Positions 57,841 to 64,000 of a stretch of 64,000 nt of DNA are shown here, one piece after another. A model generated the notes under the pieces. That model did not search any database. It saw only the letters and a program-made list of their open reading frames with translations, and was not told the origin of the DNA. The stretch comes from Microbacteriaceae bacterium 3FA27C10 (GTDB lineage Bacteria > Actinomycetota > Actinomycetes > Actinomycetales > Microbacteriaceae). Within the stretch, counting starts at the first letter, position 1, and each line of letters starts with the position of its first letter. The translations under genes were made by a program, and so were the position numbers. The stretch covers positions 35,393 to 99,392 of the forward strand of contig SCNI01000011.1 of NCBI GenBank assembly GCA_005502775.1, read 5' to 3'.

Positions 57841-59110
57841 CGCGATCCTGAAGCAGGTGTCGAAGGCGCAGCTGCTGTCGATCGTGGATAGCGCGTCGAA
57901 GAAGATCGCGGTGTGGTTCGGGTCGGTGTCGGCGGGCAAGACCGTGGCGTCGCTGATCGCGTTCCTGATCGCGGTGCGTCTCGCACCGCGCAAGGGCTTG
58001 ATCATCATCGTCGGGAAGACGCTGGCCACGATCTACGCGAACGTCTTCGTGCTGCTGCAGGACCGCGACATCTTCGGCGCGAAAATCTCTTCGCAGGTCA
58101 TCTACACGCCCGGTGCGACGTCGGCGATCATCCTTGGCCGCGAAGTACTCCTGATTGGCGCGAACAACGCCGAGTCGGTCGGGAAGATTCAGGGCAAGAC
58201 CGTGGTGCTCGCGTACGTCGACGAGGCGGTGCTGCTGCCCGAGGCGTTCTGGAACATGCTCGTGTCGCGACTCCGCGTCGACGGCGCCCGCCTGCTCGCA
58301 ACGATGAACCCCGCATCCATGAATCACTGGATGCGCAAAGAGTGGATTCTGAAGGCCGCGCAGAAGAACCTCATCGCGTTCCATTTCACGATGAAGGACA
58401 ACCCGCGGCTCCCCGCCGGCTACGAAGCCGACATGGAGGCCGCGTACACGGGCGTCTTCTACGACCGCATGATCAAGGGCGAGTGGACGAACGCCGCCGG
58501 CGCTGTCTACCCGATGTGGGACGAGAAACGGCACGTCATCCGCTTCGAGGACATGCCTCGCATCGCGCAGGTGCTCGCTGATGGCATCGACTTCGGTGTC
58601 TCGAACGCGTCCGCTGCGCTCCGGGTCGGGATCACCCGCGAGGAGCGGCCTCGCTTGGTGTTGATGGATGAGTGGCGGTACGACCCGCGCGATCACCATG
58701 GGGCGACCCTCGCCCCGTCCGATCAGGCGGCGATGTATCGGGCGTGGCTGCGGGAACAGCACACCCCCTATGAGGCCTTCCAGACGCCGACCTACAACAT
58801 CGTCGACCCGGCAGCGCTAGCGTTCACCGCCGAGCTCCGCAAGTTCGACGAGATCACCGTGCAGGGCGCCCACAACAAGGTGCTGCCCGGCATCGCGACC
58901 GTGTCCCGCCTGCTCGCGAATGATCGCCTGATCGTCACCGACCGGTGCAAGGGCTTCACCACTGAGGTCACCGAGTACCGCTGGGACCCGAAGGCCACAG
59001 CCGAAGGCGAAGACGACGTGATCAAGGAAGACGACCACTCGCTCGACGCCGCCCGTTACGGCATCCACACGACCCGCTCGATGTGGCAGTACGACCTCGA
59101 AGCAGCCTGA
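57830..59110 (+). CDS. terL: phage terminase large subunit
   Basis: 426 residues from ATG 57,830. The ATPase domain has a Walker A-like GSVSAGKTVASL (residues about 32-43) and Walker B VVLAYVDEAVLL, with the coupling motif ATMNPAS. The C-terminal nuclease domain starts with GIDFGVSNASA, followed by KEDDHSLDAARYGI with the late acidic residue. It drives DNA translocation into the prohead and cuts the concatemer. Portal follows directly. Confidence 0.92.
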   Translation: MDLDAILKQVSKAQLLSIVDSASKKIAVWFGSVSAGKTVASLIAFLIAVRLAPRKGLIIIVGKTLATIYANVFVLLQDRDIFGAKISSQVIYTPGATSAIILGREVLLIGANNAESVGKIQGKTVVLAYVDEAVLLPEAFWNMLVSRLRVDGARLLATMNPASMNHWMRKEWILKAAQKNLIAFHFTMKDNPRLPAGYEADMEAAYTGVFYDRMIKGEWTNAAGAVYPMWDEKRHVIRFEDMPRIAQVLADGIDFGVSNASAALRVGITREERPRLVLMDEWRYDPRDHHGATLAPSDQAAMYRAWLREQHTPYEAFQTPTYNIVDPAALAFTAELRKFDEITVQGAHNKVLPGIATVSRLLANDRLIVTDRCKGFTTEVTEYRWDPKATAEGEDDVIKEDDHSLDAARYGIHTTRSMWQYDLEAA

Positions 59111-59148
59111 CCCCCGCACTGTCGGGTCACAACCCCGATGGGAGCGCC

Positions 59149-60813
59149 GTGCCTTCAGACGTGTTCCCGCCGGAGCCCTTCGACATCGCCTACAAGCAGT
59201 TCGCGATCTACGACGCCTGGTACCAGAACGACCAGTTCGCCCTCGGGCTGCTGTCGCCCACCTATGGGGACCCGGCGACGCACACCCGCAACGGCCGCCC
59301 GTATTCCGGTGGCGCGATGGGCCTCATCTCAAGGGCCACGTTCGGCACCCCGGTGTCGGAGAACCGGTCGTCGCTGTCGATCCCTGTCGCCGGCGACCTT
59401 GCTCAGCTGTCCGCGGACCTGCTGTTCGCTGAGGCCCCGGAGATCACCCTTCCCGGTGCGGAGGAGGATGACGCCCCGAAGGAGCTGGTCGAGGCGCAGA
59501 AGCGCATGGAGCTGATCATGTCCTCCGATGAGGGCCACGCCGAGCTCCTTCGTTCTGGCGAATACGCGGCCGCGCACGGCGGCACCTACCTCGCGGTCAC
59601 GTGGGACAAGTCTTTCGTCGATCACGTGTGGTTCCGCGCCTACCGCTCCGACTGCGCCCTCCCGAAGTACCGGTACGGGAAGCTCTCCGAGGTCACCCTG
59701 TGGACGGAATACGCCAAGGGCAAGGATGACGTGTACCGGCTGCTCGAGAAGCAGGAGCCCGGGTTCATCACCTACTCGCTGTGGAAGGGCGAGAACGGCA
59801 CCCTGGGTCGCCAGGTCGACGTTCGCAGCATCCCCGAGACCGAGCATTACGCCGGCATCGTCGATGTCACGGAGAAGGAGATCCTGCCGCAAGCGGAGTC
59901 CCTCGACGTTGTCGTCCGCACTGGTGTGCCGTGGCTGGCGGTGGAGTTCTACCCGAACATGCTCCCGCACCCGGCGTGGGACAAGAAGGGCACCCTCTCG
60001 AACCTGGGCCGCTCCGACTACTTCGGTATCGAGCCGCTGTTCGAGCGCATCAACGGGATCTGGTCGTCGCTGATGCGGGACTTCGACAACGGTGCCGGCC
60101 GCCTGACCGTCCCCGAGTCGTATCTGAAGCTCAACGGGCCGGGCCGCGGTGCCGAGTTCGACATGGGCCGGCAGGTGTACTCGCCGGTCGCTGGGCTTGT
60201 CGATGACGGCAAGGGCGGGCAGATCACGATCTCTCAGTTCCTGATCCGTGTCGATGAGCACCTCGGCGCGATCGAGGGGTTGAAGCGGGAGATCGCACAA
60301 GCCACCGGCTACTCGGTGTCGCACTTCGGCATCCACGACGTGGGAACGAAGACCGCGACTGAGGTGAACGACGACCGCACGGACTCGGAGCGCACCCGCG
60401 ACAAGAAGGCGCTGTACGTTCGCCCGGCCCTGGCACGGTTGACGCGCACGGCTCTGGCGATCGATTCGCTGGTGTTTCCTGGGGCGGGCGGGCAGATCAT
60501 CAACGAGCTGTCTGAGGTGGAGTTCGCGGAGGTGTCGCAGGTCGACCCGTTGGTGCGGGCCACGACCACGCAGATGCTGGTCGCGGCGAAGGCGTACTCG
60601 ATCGAGACTGCGGTGCGTGCGGAGCAGCCTGACCTGTCGAAGGACGAGGTCGATGCTGAGGTTGCGCGTATCCGCTTCGAGAACGGTCTCGGCCCGGCAG
60701 CTGATCCGACGATGGTCACGGGGCCGCTCGGTGGCGATGTGATGCCGCCGGCACCGGGTGTGGCTCCTGATCCTACGGTGACGCCCGTCGATGAGCAGCA
60801 GGTGCCGCAGTGA
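59149..60813 (+). CDS. phage portal protein
   Basis: 554 residues from GTG 59,149 with GGGAG upstream; the open frame extends upstream, but that part overlaps terL. Siphophage portal features are SSLSIPVAGDLAQLSADLLFAEAPEITLP near the start, a hydrophobic core GVPWLAVEFYPNMLPHP, LFERINGIWSSLMRDFDNGAGRLTVPESYL (crown/stem), and QATGYSVSHFGIHDVGTKTATEVNDD near the C-terminus. The Pro-rich tail is typical. It follows terminase in the usual packaging order. Confidence 0.9.
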   Translation: MPSDVFPPEPFDIAYKQFAIYDAWYQNDQFALGLLSPTYGDPATHTRNGRPYSGGAMGLISRATFGTPVSENRSSLSIPVAGDLAQLSADLLFAEAPEITLPGAEEDDAPKELVEAQKRMELIMSSDEGHAELLRSGEYAAAHGGTYLAVTWDKSFVDHVWFRAYRSDCALPKYRYGKLSEVTLWTEYAKGKDDVYRLLEKQEPGFITYSLWKGENGTLGRQVDVRSIPETEHYAGIVDVTEKEILPQAESLDVVVRTGVPWLAVEFYPNMLPHPAWDKKGTLSNLGRSDYFGIEPLFERINGIWSSLMRDFDNGAGRLTVPESYLKLNGPGRGAEFDMGRQVYSPVAGLVDDGKGGQITISQFLIRVDEHLGAIEGLKREIAQATGYSVSHFGIHDVGTKTATEVNDDRTDSERTRDKKALYVRPALARLTRTALAIDSLVFPGAGGQIINELSEVEFAEVSQVDPLVRATTTQMLVAAKAYSIETAVRAEQPDLSKDEVDAEVARIRFENGLGPAADPTMVTGPLGGDVMPPAPGVAPDPTVTPVDEQQVPQ

Positions 60814-60905
60814 TGGCGTTGGTGTTCGTCGGCATCGCCGTCGCCACGGTGATTCTCGCTGGTCTGATCGCGGTGGCTCTGCTGCTGCGCGACTCGGACG
60901 ACTGA
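60813..60905 (+). CDS. tiny membrane protein (30 aa)
   Basis: MALVFVGIAVATVILAGLIA- to LRDSDD, essentially one transmembrane helix with an acidic end. It starts at the TGATG junction with portal. Similar one-helix proteins occur in late operons of actinophages; the function is unknown. Confidence 0.45.
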   Translation: MALVFVGIAVATVILAGLIAVALLLRDSDD

Positions 60906-60908
60906 GCG

Positions 60909-61064
60909 GTGTTGACGTGTGCACGGTGCGGTGAACAGCCCGCACATGTGGAGCGCGCCTACCGCGGCGGAGTCACCGGGTACTACTGCTTCGACGAGAC
61001 CGCCGACGTCGACTGCTTCACCCTCTCGAAGTGGGCCGGGTTCCCCGAGCTCGAACTGGACTGA
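60909..61064 (+). CDS. small zinc-binding-like phage protein (51 aa)
   Basis: From GTG 60,909, LTCARCGEQPAHVERAYRGGVTGYYCFDETADVDCFTLSKWAGFP-. Cys pairs C-x2-C and C-x-x-x-x-x-x-x-x-C could bind zinc. It lies between portal and minor capsid genes. The function is unknown. Confidence 0.48.
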   Translation: MLTCARCGEQPAHVERAYRGGVTGYYCFDETADVDCFTLSKWAGFPELELD

Positions 61065-61077
61065 CAGGGAGGCCATC

Positions 61078-61323
61078 ATGCAGCTCACGACGGAAGAGCG
61101 TGTCTACGCGCTCGACACTCTGAACTCGCGCGGCCTCGGCGGGGACGACTCGATTACCTCGCTCGACACCATCTGTCGAAAGGCTGACGATGCGTCGCTG
61201 CAGTCGCTCCTCTTCCGAGTGCGTCGGAGCAACGACCGCGGCCTCGCGGCTGAGTTCGGTCACGACGCTGTCCCCGCTATCCGCATGCTGCTCGCCGGCC
61301 CGCTGAAGGAGCGAGTCTGTTGA
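61078..61323 (+). CDS. phage hypothetical protein
   Basis: 81 residues from ATG 61,078, with AGGGAGG upstream. It is helical (TTEERVYALDTLNSRGLGGDDSITSLDTICRKADDASLQSLLFRVRRSNDRGLAAEFG). No family is recognised. It overlaps the next gene by 4 nt. Confidence 0.52.
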   Translation: MQLTTEERVYALDTLNSRGLGGDDSITSLDTICRKADDASLQSLLFRVRRSNDRGLAAEFGHDAVPAIRMLLAGPLKERVC

Positions 61324-61508
61324 TTACGAACAGTGTTGCCGCCGCATGGCTGGTGTGCGTGCTCGTCCCGATCCTCCTGATGATGGCCGCGGCGAGCCCT
61401 CGCCGTCGTCTGCCGGGCCTGTCGTGGTTCGATGTGCTGCCGACGCTGCGGGAGTCGAAGAAGGCTCGTGGGCGCGCCCAGCAGCGGAAGGGTCGGCGCC
61501 GTGCGTGA
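61320..61508 (+). CDS. small membrane protein with basic tail
   Basis: 62 residues from TTG 61,320, with AAGGAG 8 nt upstream. A transmembrane helix SVAAAWLVCVLVPILLMMAAA is followed by a strongly basic C-terminus (ESKKARGRAQQRKGRRRA). It overlaps both neighbours. The function is unknown. Confidence 0.48.
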   Translation: MITNSVAAAWLVCVLVPILLMMAAASPRRRLPGLSWFDVLPTLRESKKARGRAQQRKGRRRA

Positions 61509-61722
61509 GGCGTGCGCGTGTGGCGGGTACATCGCGTCGCTCAGTCGCCGGCAGGTGCGCGAGTGGCGTCGCTCCCACGTGTGCCCGCCGCGTCCGGAAG
61601 ATCCGGGCCCGCAACGGCAGGGTGCATTCGCGCATGTCGAGCAGGCGAATGAGCCCGACTACATCCCTGGAACAGGCAACCCTGTGCCGACCGCGAAGAT
61701 CGGCTTCCAGCGGGCCGAGTGA
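61501..61722 (+). CDS. small Cys-containing phage protein
   Basis: 73 residues from GTG 61,501 (REACACGGYIASLSRRQVREWRRSHVCPPRP). C-x-C plus a distant HVC could form a zinc site; the rest is Pro/Gly-rich. It overlaps the membrane-protein gene by 8 nt. The function is unknown. Confidence 0.45.
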   Translation: MREACACGGYIASLSRRQVREWRRSHVCPPRPEDPGPQRQGAFAHVEQANEPDYIPGTGNPVPTAKIGFQRAE

Positions 61723-61778
61723 CTTCCTCCCGCGAGGGGAGGCAGGCCGCGCGATGCGGCTAAGTAGAGAGGGCCACC

Positions 61779-62246
61779 ATGCCCAGAGAACGAATCAACC
61801 ACCCGCGGCTGCGGACCATCACCACCCCGAACGGGATGAACGGTCTACGGGACGACGAGTGGGGCCTGCACTTCGAGCCTGACGACCAGCGCCCGCTGGA
61901 CCGCGGTGAGTACCGCGAACCCAGCATGGTCGTCTCCCTTGTGTGGGTGGCCGAGACACCCCACCCCACTGGGTTGGGGGCGCCGCCCAGCAACTACCTC
62001 ACAATCGAGGTCGAGGTCGCCGCCGACGAGGTGTTGCGCGAGGCTGACGCGATCCGCGCACGCCGCGCACGGGCCGCGTTGCCCTGGGCCGAGGCGAACC
62101 CGGGCGTGCCCGAGCCGCTGACCAAGCCCGAGCCGACGTATGAGACATCGATCTTCTCGACGGTGGCCATCAGCCGGCACAACGCGCAGAAGCTCATCGC
62201 GATGACCCGCCGCGCACGCAACGCCGTGTTCGGCGGCGACGAGTAA
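61779..62246 (+). CDS. phage hypothetical protein
   Basis: 155 residues from ATG 61,779 with GAGAGG upstream. The N-terminal part LRTITTPNGMNGLRDDEWGLHFEPDDQRPLDRGEYREPSMVVSLVWVAE and the middle LTIEVEVAADEVLREADAIRARRARAALP are soluble. It lies between portal and the minor capsid gene. No family is recognised. A small CTTCGG/CCGAAG hairpin follows its stop. Confidence 0.55.
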   Translation: MPRERINHPRLRTITTPNGMNGLRDDEWGLHFEPDDQRPLDRGEYREPSMVVSLVWVAETPHPTGLGAPPSNYLTIEVEVAADEVLREADAIRARRARAALPWAEANPGVPEPLTKPEPTYETSIFSTVAISRHNAQKLIAMTRRARNAVFGGDE

Positions 62247-62249
62247 CCA

Positions 62250-62269
62250 CTTCGGATTCGCTACCGAAG
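62250..62269 (+). promoter_or_regulatory. small hairpin after the 61,779 gene
   Basis: CTTCGG-attcgcta-CCGAAG, a 6-bp stem directly after the stop codon. A second stem CCCGCCA (62,330-62,336)/TGGCGGG (62,351-62,357) follows in the same 203-nt gap. It is possibly a processing or attenuation signal before the capsid genes. Confidence 0.4.
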
Positions 62270-62449
62270 GAACAGCCCTGGCCCATGGCCGGATCAAGCG
62301 GATGCACGGTGACGGCCACAGTCGCCTGTCCCGCCAGGGCCCCACCCTCTTGGCGGGCGCGTTCCAACGAAGGACGCCCAAATAGCGCGGTCAATGACTC
62401 CTGCCGCGTGGCGCACCTGCGCGCCCGCCGAACACCCCAGGGAGGCGGC

Positions 62450-63652
62450 ATGGCCCTCTACCTCCCCGACACACAACTCACCTCCGATGACCTCATCGAC
62501 GACCTCGGCCGGCTCCTCGCGGAACGGTACGCGACCGCCGAGGACGAACTCATCCGTGAGGTCGCCGTGCGCGCCTACCGTGACCTCGACCTGCAAGCGA
62601 AGATCCGCACCGCCGTCGAAGCTGACCGGGCAGGGTTGCAGTACGCACTCGAGCGCAACCGGCAACTCGCCGAACTTTCTCGCACCCGTGCGACGGCGCT
62701 GAACGAGCTTCAGTTCAAGGCTGTGCAGGTTGTCGGCCGGCTCCGCGACGAGAACCTCTCCGCTGAGATCATCCGGGTCGCCGCTGTGCAGGGTGAAGCG
62801 GAGGCCGCGGCCCGCATCGGCATGGCCGACAAGGTCACCTCGGCCACGACCCTGAACGGGACGTCGACGCAGGCGACCGCCGAAGTGGCGCTGTCGCTGC
62901 AGTCGCGACTCGAAGAGCTGCATCTGCGCATCACCCGCTACCCGCAAGATGCGTTCCAACGGATTGTGTCCACGACTTCCCCGAACGTGCTTCTCGGTGT
63001 CTCCACCCAGTTGCGCGCGCAGCAGGCGGCCGTGCAGTCGTTCCTGGCTGAGGGCATCACCGGGTTCGTGGCCCGTGACGACCGCAGATGGCGGATTGGC
63101 ACGTACGCCGAGATGGCCGGTCGCACGTCGGTCGCGCGCGCGTTCAACGATGCGGGCATCTGGCGGATGGAGCAAGCCGACCTGAACCTCGTGACCCCAG
63201 TCGGGTCGCTGTCGTCATGCCGACGGTGCGCACCGTGGGTCGGTAAGACGCTGTCCACGGACGGGCAGACCGGAACGATCACCCTTTCGGACTCGACCGG
63301 TGACGGGTACGTGACGGTCACGATCGATGGCACTGTCGACGGCGCTCGAGCGGCGGGCCTCGGGCACCCGAACTGCTCGCACAAGTTCGTGGCTGTCCTT
63401 CCTGGTCTGCCAAATCCGCAGGCCGGATTCAAGTACGACGAGGCGGCCGATAAGGCGCGGGAACGGCAGCGCGAGATCGAGGTCGAGATCCGCGCTGCGA
63501 AACGCGACCTGTCGGTGGCGCCGAACGCTGTCGAGGCGCGTGCCGCGCGCGAGGACATCAAGGCGGCACAGCAGAAGCTCCGCGACCATCTTGCCGCGAC
63601 GGGTCGGAAGCGGAACTCGGCGCGCGAACAACTCGCCTTCGCTGACGGCTAA
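62450..63652 (+). CDS. phage minor capsid / head morphogenesis protein
   Basis: 400 residues from ATG 62,450 behind GGGAGGC; the frame is open upstream but has no ribosome site. It is a helical N-terminal half. A minor-capsid signature appears near residues 220-320: TYAEMAGRTSVARAFNDAGIW, LVTPVGSLSSCRRCAPWVGKTLS and the cysteine/histidine pair GHPNCSHKFVAVLPG. The end is charged and coiled coil. It lies downstream of the portal, as usual. Confidence 0.8.
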   Translation: MALYLPDTQLTSDDLIDDLGRLLAERYATAEDELIREVAVRAYRDLDLQAKIRTAVEADRAGLQYALERNRQLAELSRTRATALNELQFKAVQVVGRLRDENLSAEIIRVAAVQGEAEAAARIGMADKVTSATTLNGTSTQATAEVALSLQSRLEELHLRITRYPQDAFQRIVSTTSPNVLLGVSTQLRAQQAAVQSFLAEGITGFVARDDRRWRIGTYAEMAGRTSVARAFNDAGIWRMEQADLNLVTPVGSLSSCRRCAPWVGKTLSTDGQTGTITLSDSTGDGYVTVTIDGTVDGARAAGLGHPNCSHKFVAVLPGLPNPQAGFKYDEAADKARERQREIEVEIRAAKRDLSVAPNAVEARAAREDIKAAQQKLRDHLAATGRKRNSAREQLAFADG

Positions 63653-63812
63653 ACGTCCAGGGGTTCCTTTCGCCCCTTGTTGAGGGCTGCTCGCCCAAGA
63701 AGACGAAACCGAGCACACGAAGAGCGGCCGCCGGGCTTCTCAAACTCGCTGGCTGGTATCCGCGCCTTGATGCGCGTGAGTCAGCCCGGCCGTTCTTCCC
63801 TCTCATCTCTCG

Positions 63813-63846
63813 CGCCCGTGGGCGGACCCTGCGACCCCCGCGGGCG
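63813..63846 (+). promoter_or_regulatory. hairpin in leader of the next head gene
   Basis: CGCCCGTGGG (63,813-63,822) pairs with CCCGCGGGCG (63,837-63,846), a 10-bp stem with one G-U pair. A second hairpin TCCACC-gcagg-GGTGGA (63,858-63,874) follows it. Both lie in the 260-nt gap after the minor capsid gene and before the strong ribosome site AAGGAG, suggesting a terminator/stabiliser that boosts capsid gene expression. Confidence 0.5.
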
Positions 63847-63912
63847 TGAGACCAACTTCCACCGCAGGGGTGGAGGAACCGACAGCGGCCAGGCGCCGCG
63901 AAGGAGAACACC

Positions 63913-64000
63913 ATGACCATCCGCACCGGCCCCGTCTACGGGCCCGCCGAACGCACCCGCCTCGACCTCATGGGTGTGCGATTCTTCGCCCCCGAGGCCC
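63913..64000 (+). CDS. start of a late head gene (cut by window edge)
   Basis: ATG 63,913 follows GAAGGAGAACACC. The first 29 codons read MTIRTGPVYGPAERTRLDLM- then GVRFFAPEA. Scaffold or major capsid genes usually follow the minor capsid gene, but this fragment is too short to identify. Confidence 0.55.
   Translation, partial: MTIRTGPVYGPAERTRLDLMGVRFFAPEA

Overview
The window joins a GC-rich actinobacterial chromosome segment (1 to about 30,715) to the left part of an integrated phage genome (about 30,716 to the right edge). Gene content, GTG starts, GC-ending codons and protein style suggest the family Microbacteriaceae. That assignment is an inference; no rRNA gene is present to confirm it.

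Chromosome. On the minus strand, ilvD-ilvB-ilvN and the first codons of ilvC form a branched-chain amino acid operon. The otsA-otsB trehalose pair, two small membrane-protein genes, an MscS-type channel, a hypothetical gene and zwf follow. A large LuxR-type ATPase regulator (10,950-13,601) is bracketed by two copies of a 17-bp dyad, TGAGTA-N5-TACTCA. From 13.8 to 30.3 kb lies an organosulfur/amine utilisation island: an amine oxidase, an FAD/NAD(P)-binding protein, four intact luciferase-like (LLM) flavin monooxygenases, a GNAT protein, a complete ABC importer (permease, ATPase, lipoprotein), an AhpD-like protein, MetY-type O-acetylhomoserine sulfhydrylase and a MalY-type C-S lyase. A chimeric pseudogene, with the N-terminus of a fifth LLM protein joined to the C-terminus of an M20 peptidase, marks a deletion in this island.

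Prophage. The 3' 40 nt of a tRNA gene (tRNA-Lys-like) at 30,716-30,755 is the left attachment site. It is followed by a tyrosine integrase, an ImmA-type metalloprotease and a phage repressor on the minus strand, then a divergent early operon. The early and replication genes (33-43.8 kb) encode a Cro-like protein, an excisionase-like protein, an SMC-like ATPase, a YqaJ nuclease, a RecT-like annealase, replication and nuclease proteins, a RuvC-like resolvase and SSB. A second block (43.9-55.5 kb) starts at a repeat of the repressor-type operator. It carries a helicase-methyltransferase fusion, an endonuclease VII-like protein, a C5 cytosine methyltransferase with a second gene embedded in another reading frame, RtcB RNA ligase, a Pnkp-like phosphatase and an ASCH protein. 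A regulatory hub at 55.5-56.4 kb has three copies of GCAAG-N3-CTTGC around a small HTH gene. Late genes follow: small and large terminase, portal, minor capsid protein, and the start of the next head gene at the right edge. Tail and lysis genes and the right attachment site lie outside the window.

Most interesting items: the overprinted methyltransferase locus, the helicase-methyltransferase fusion, the RNA-repair-like cluster, three families of repeated palindromic operators, and the LLM/M20 chimeric remnant.
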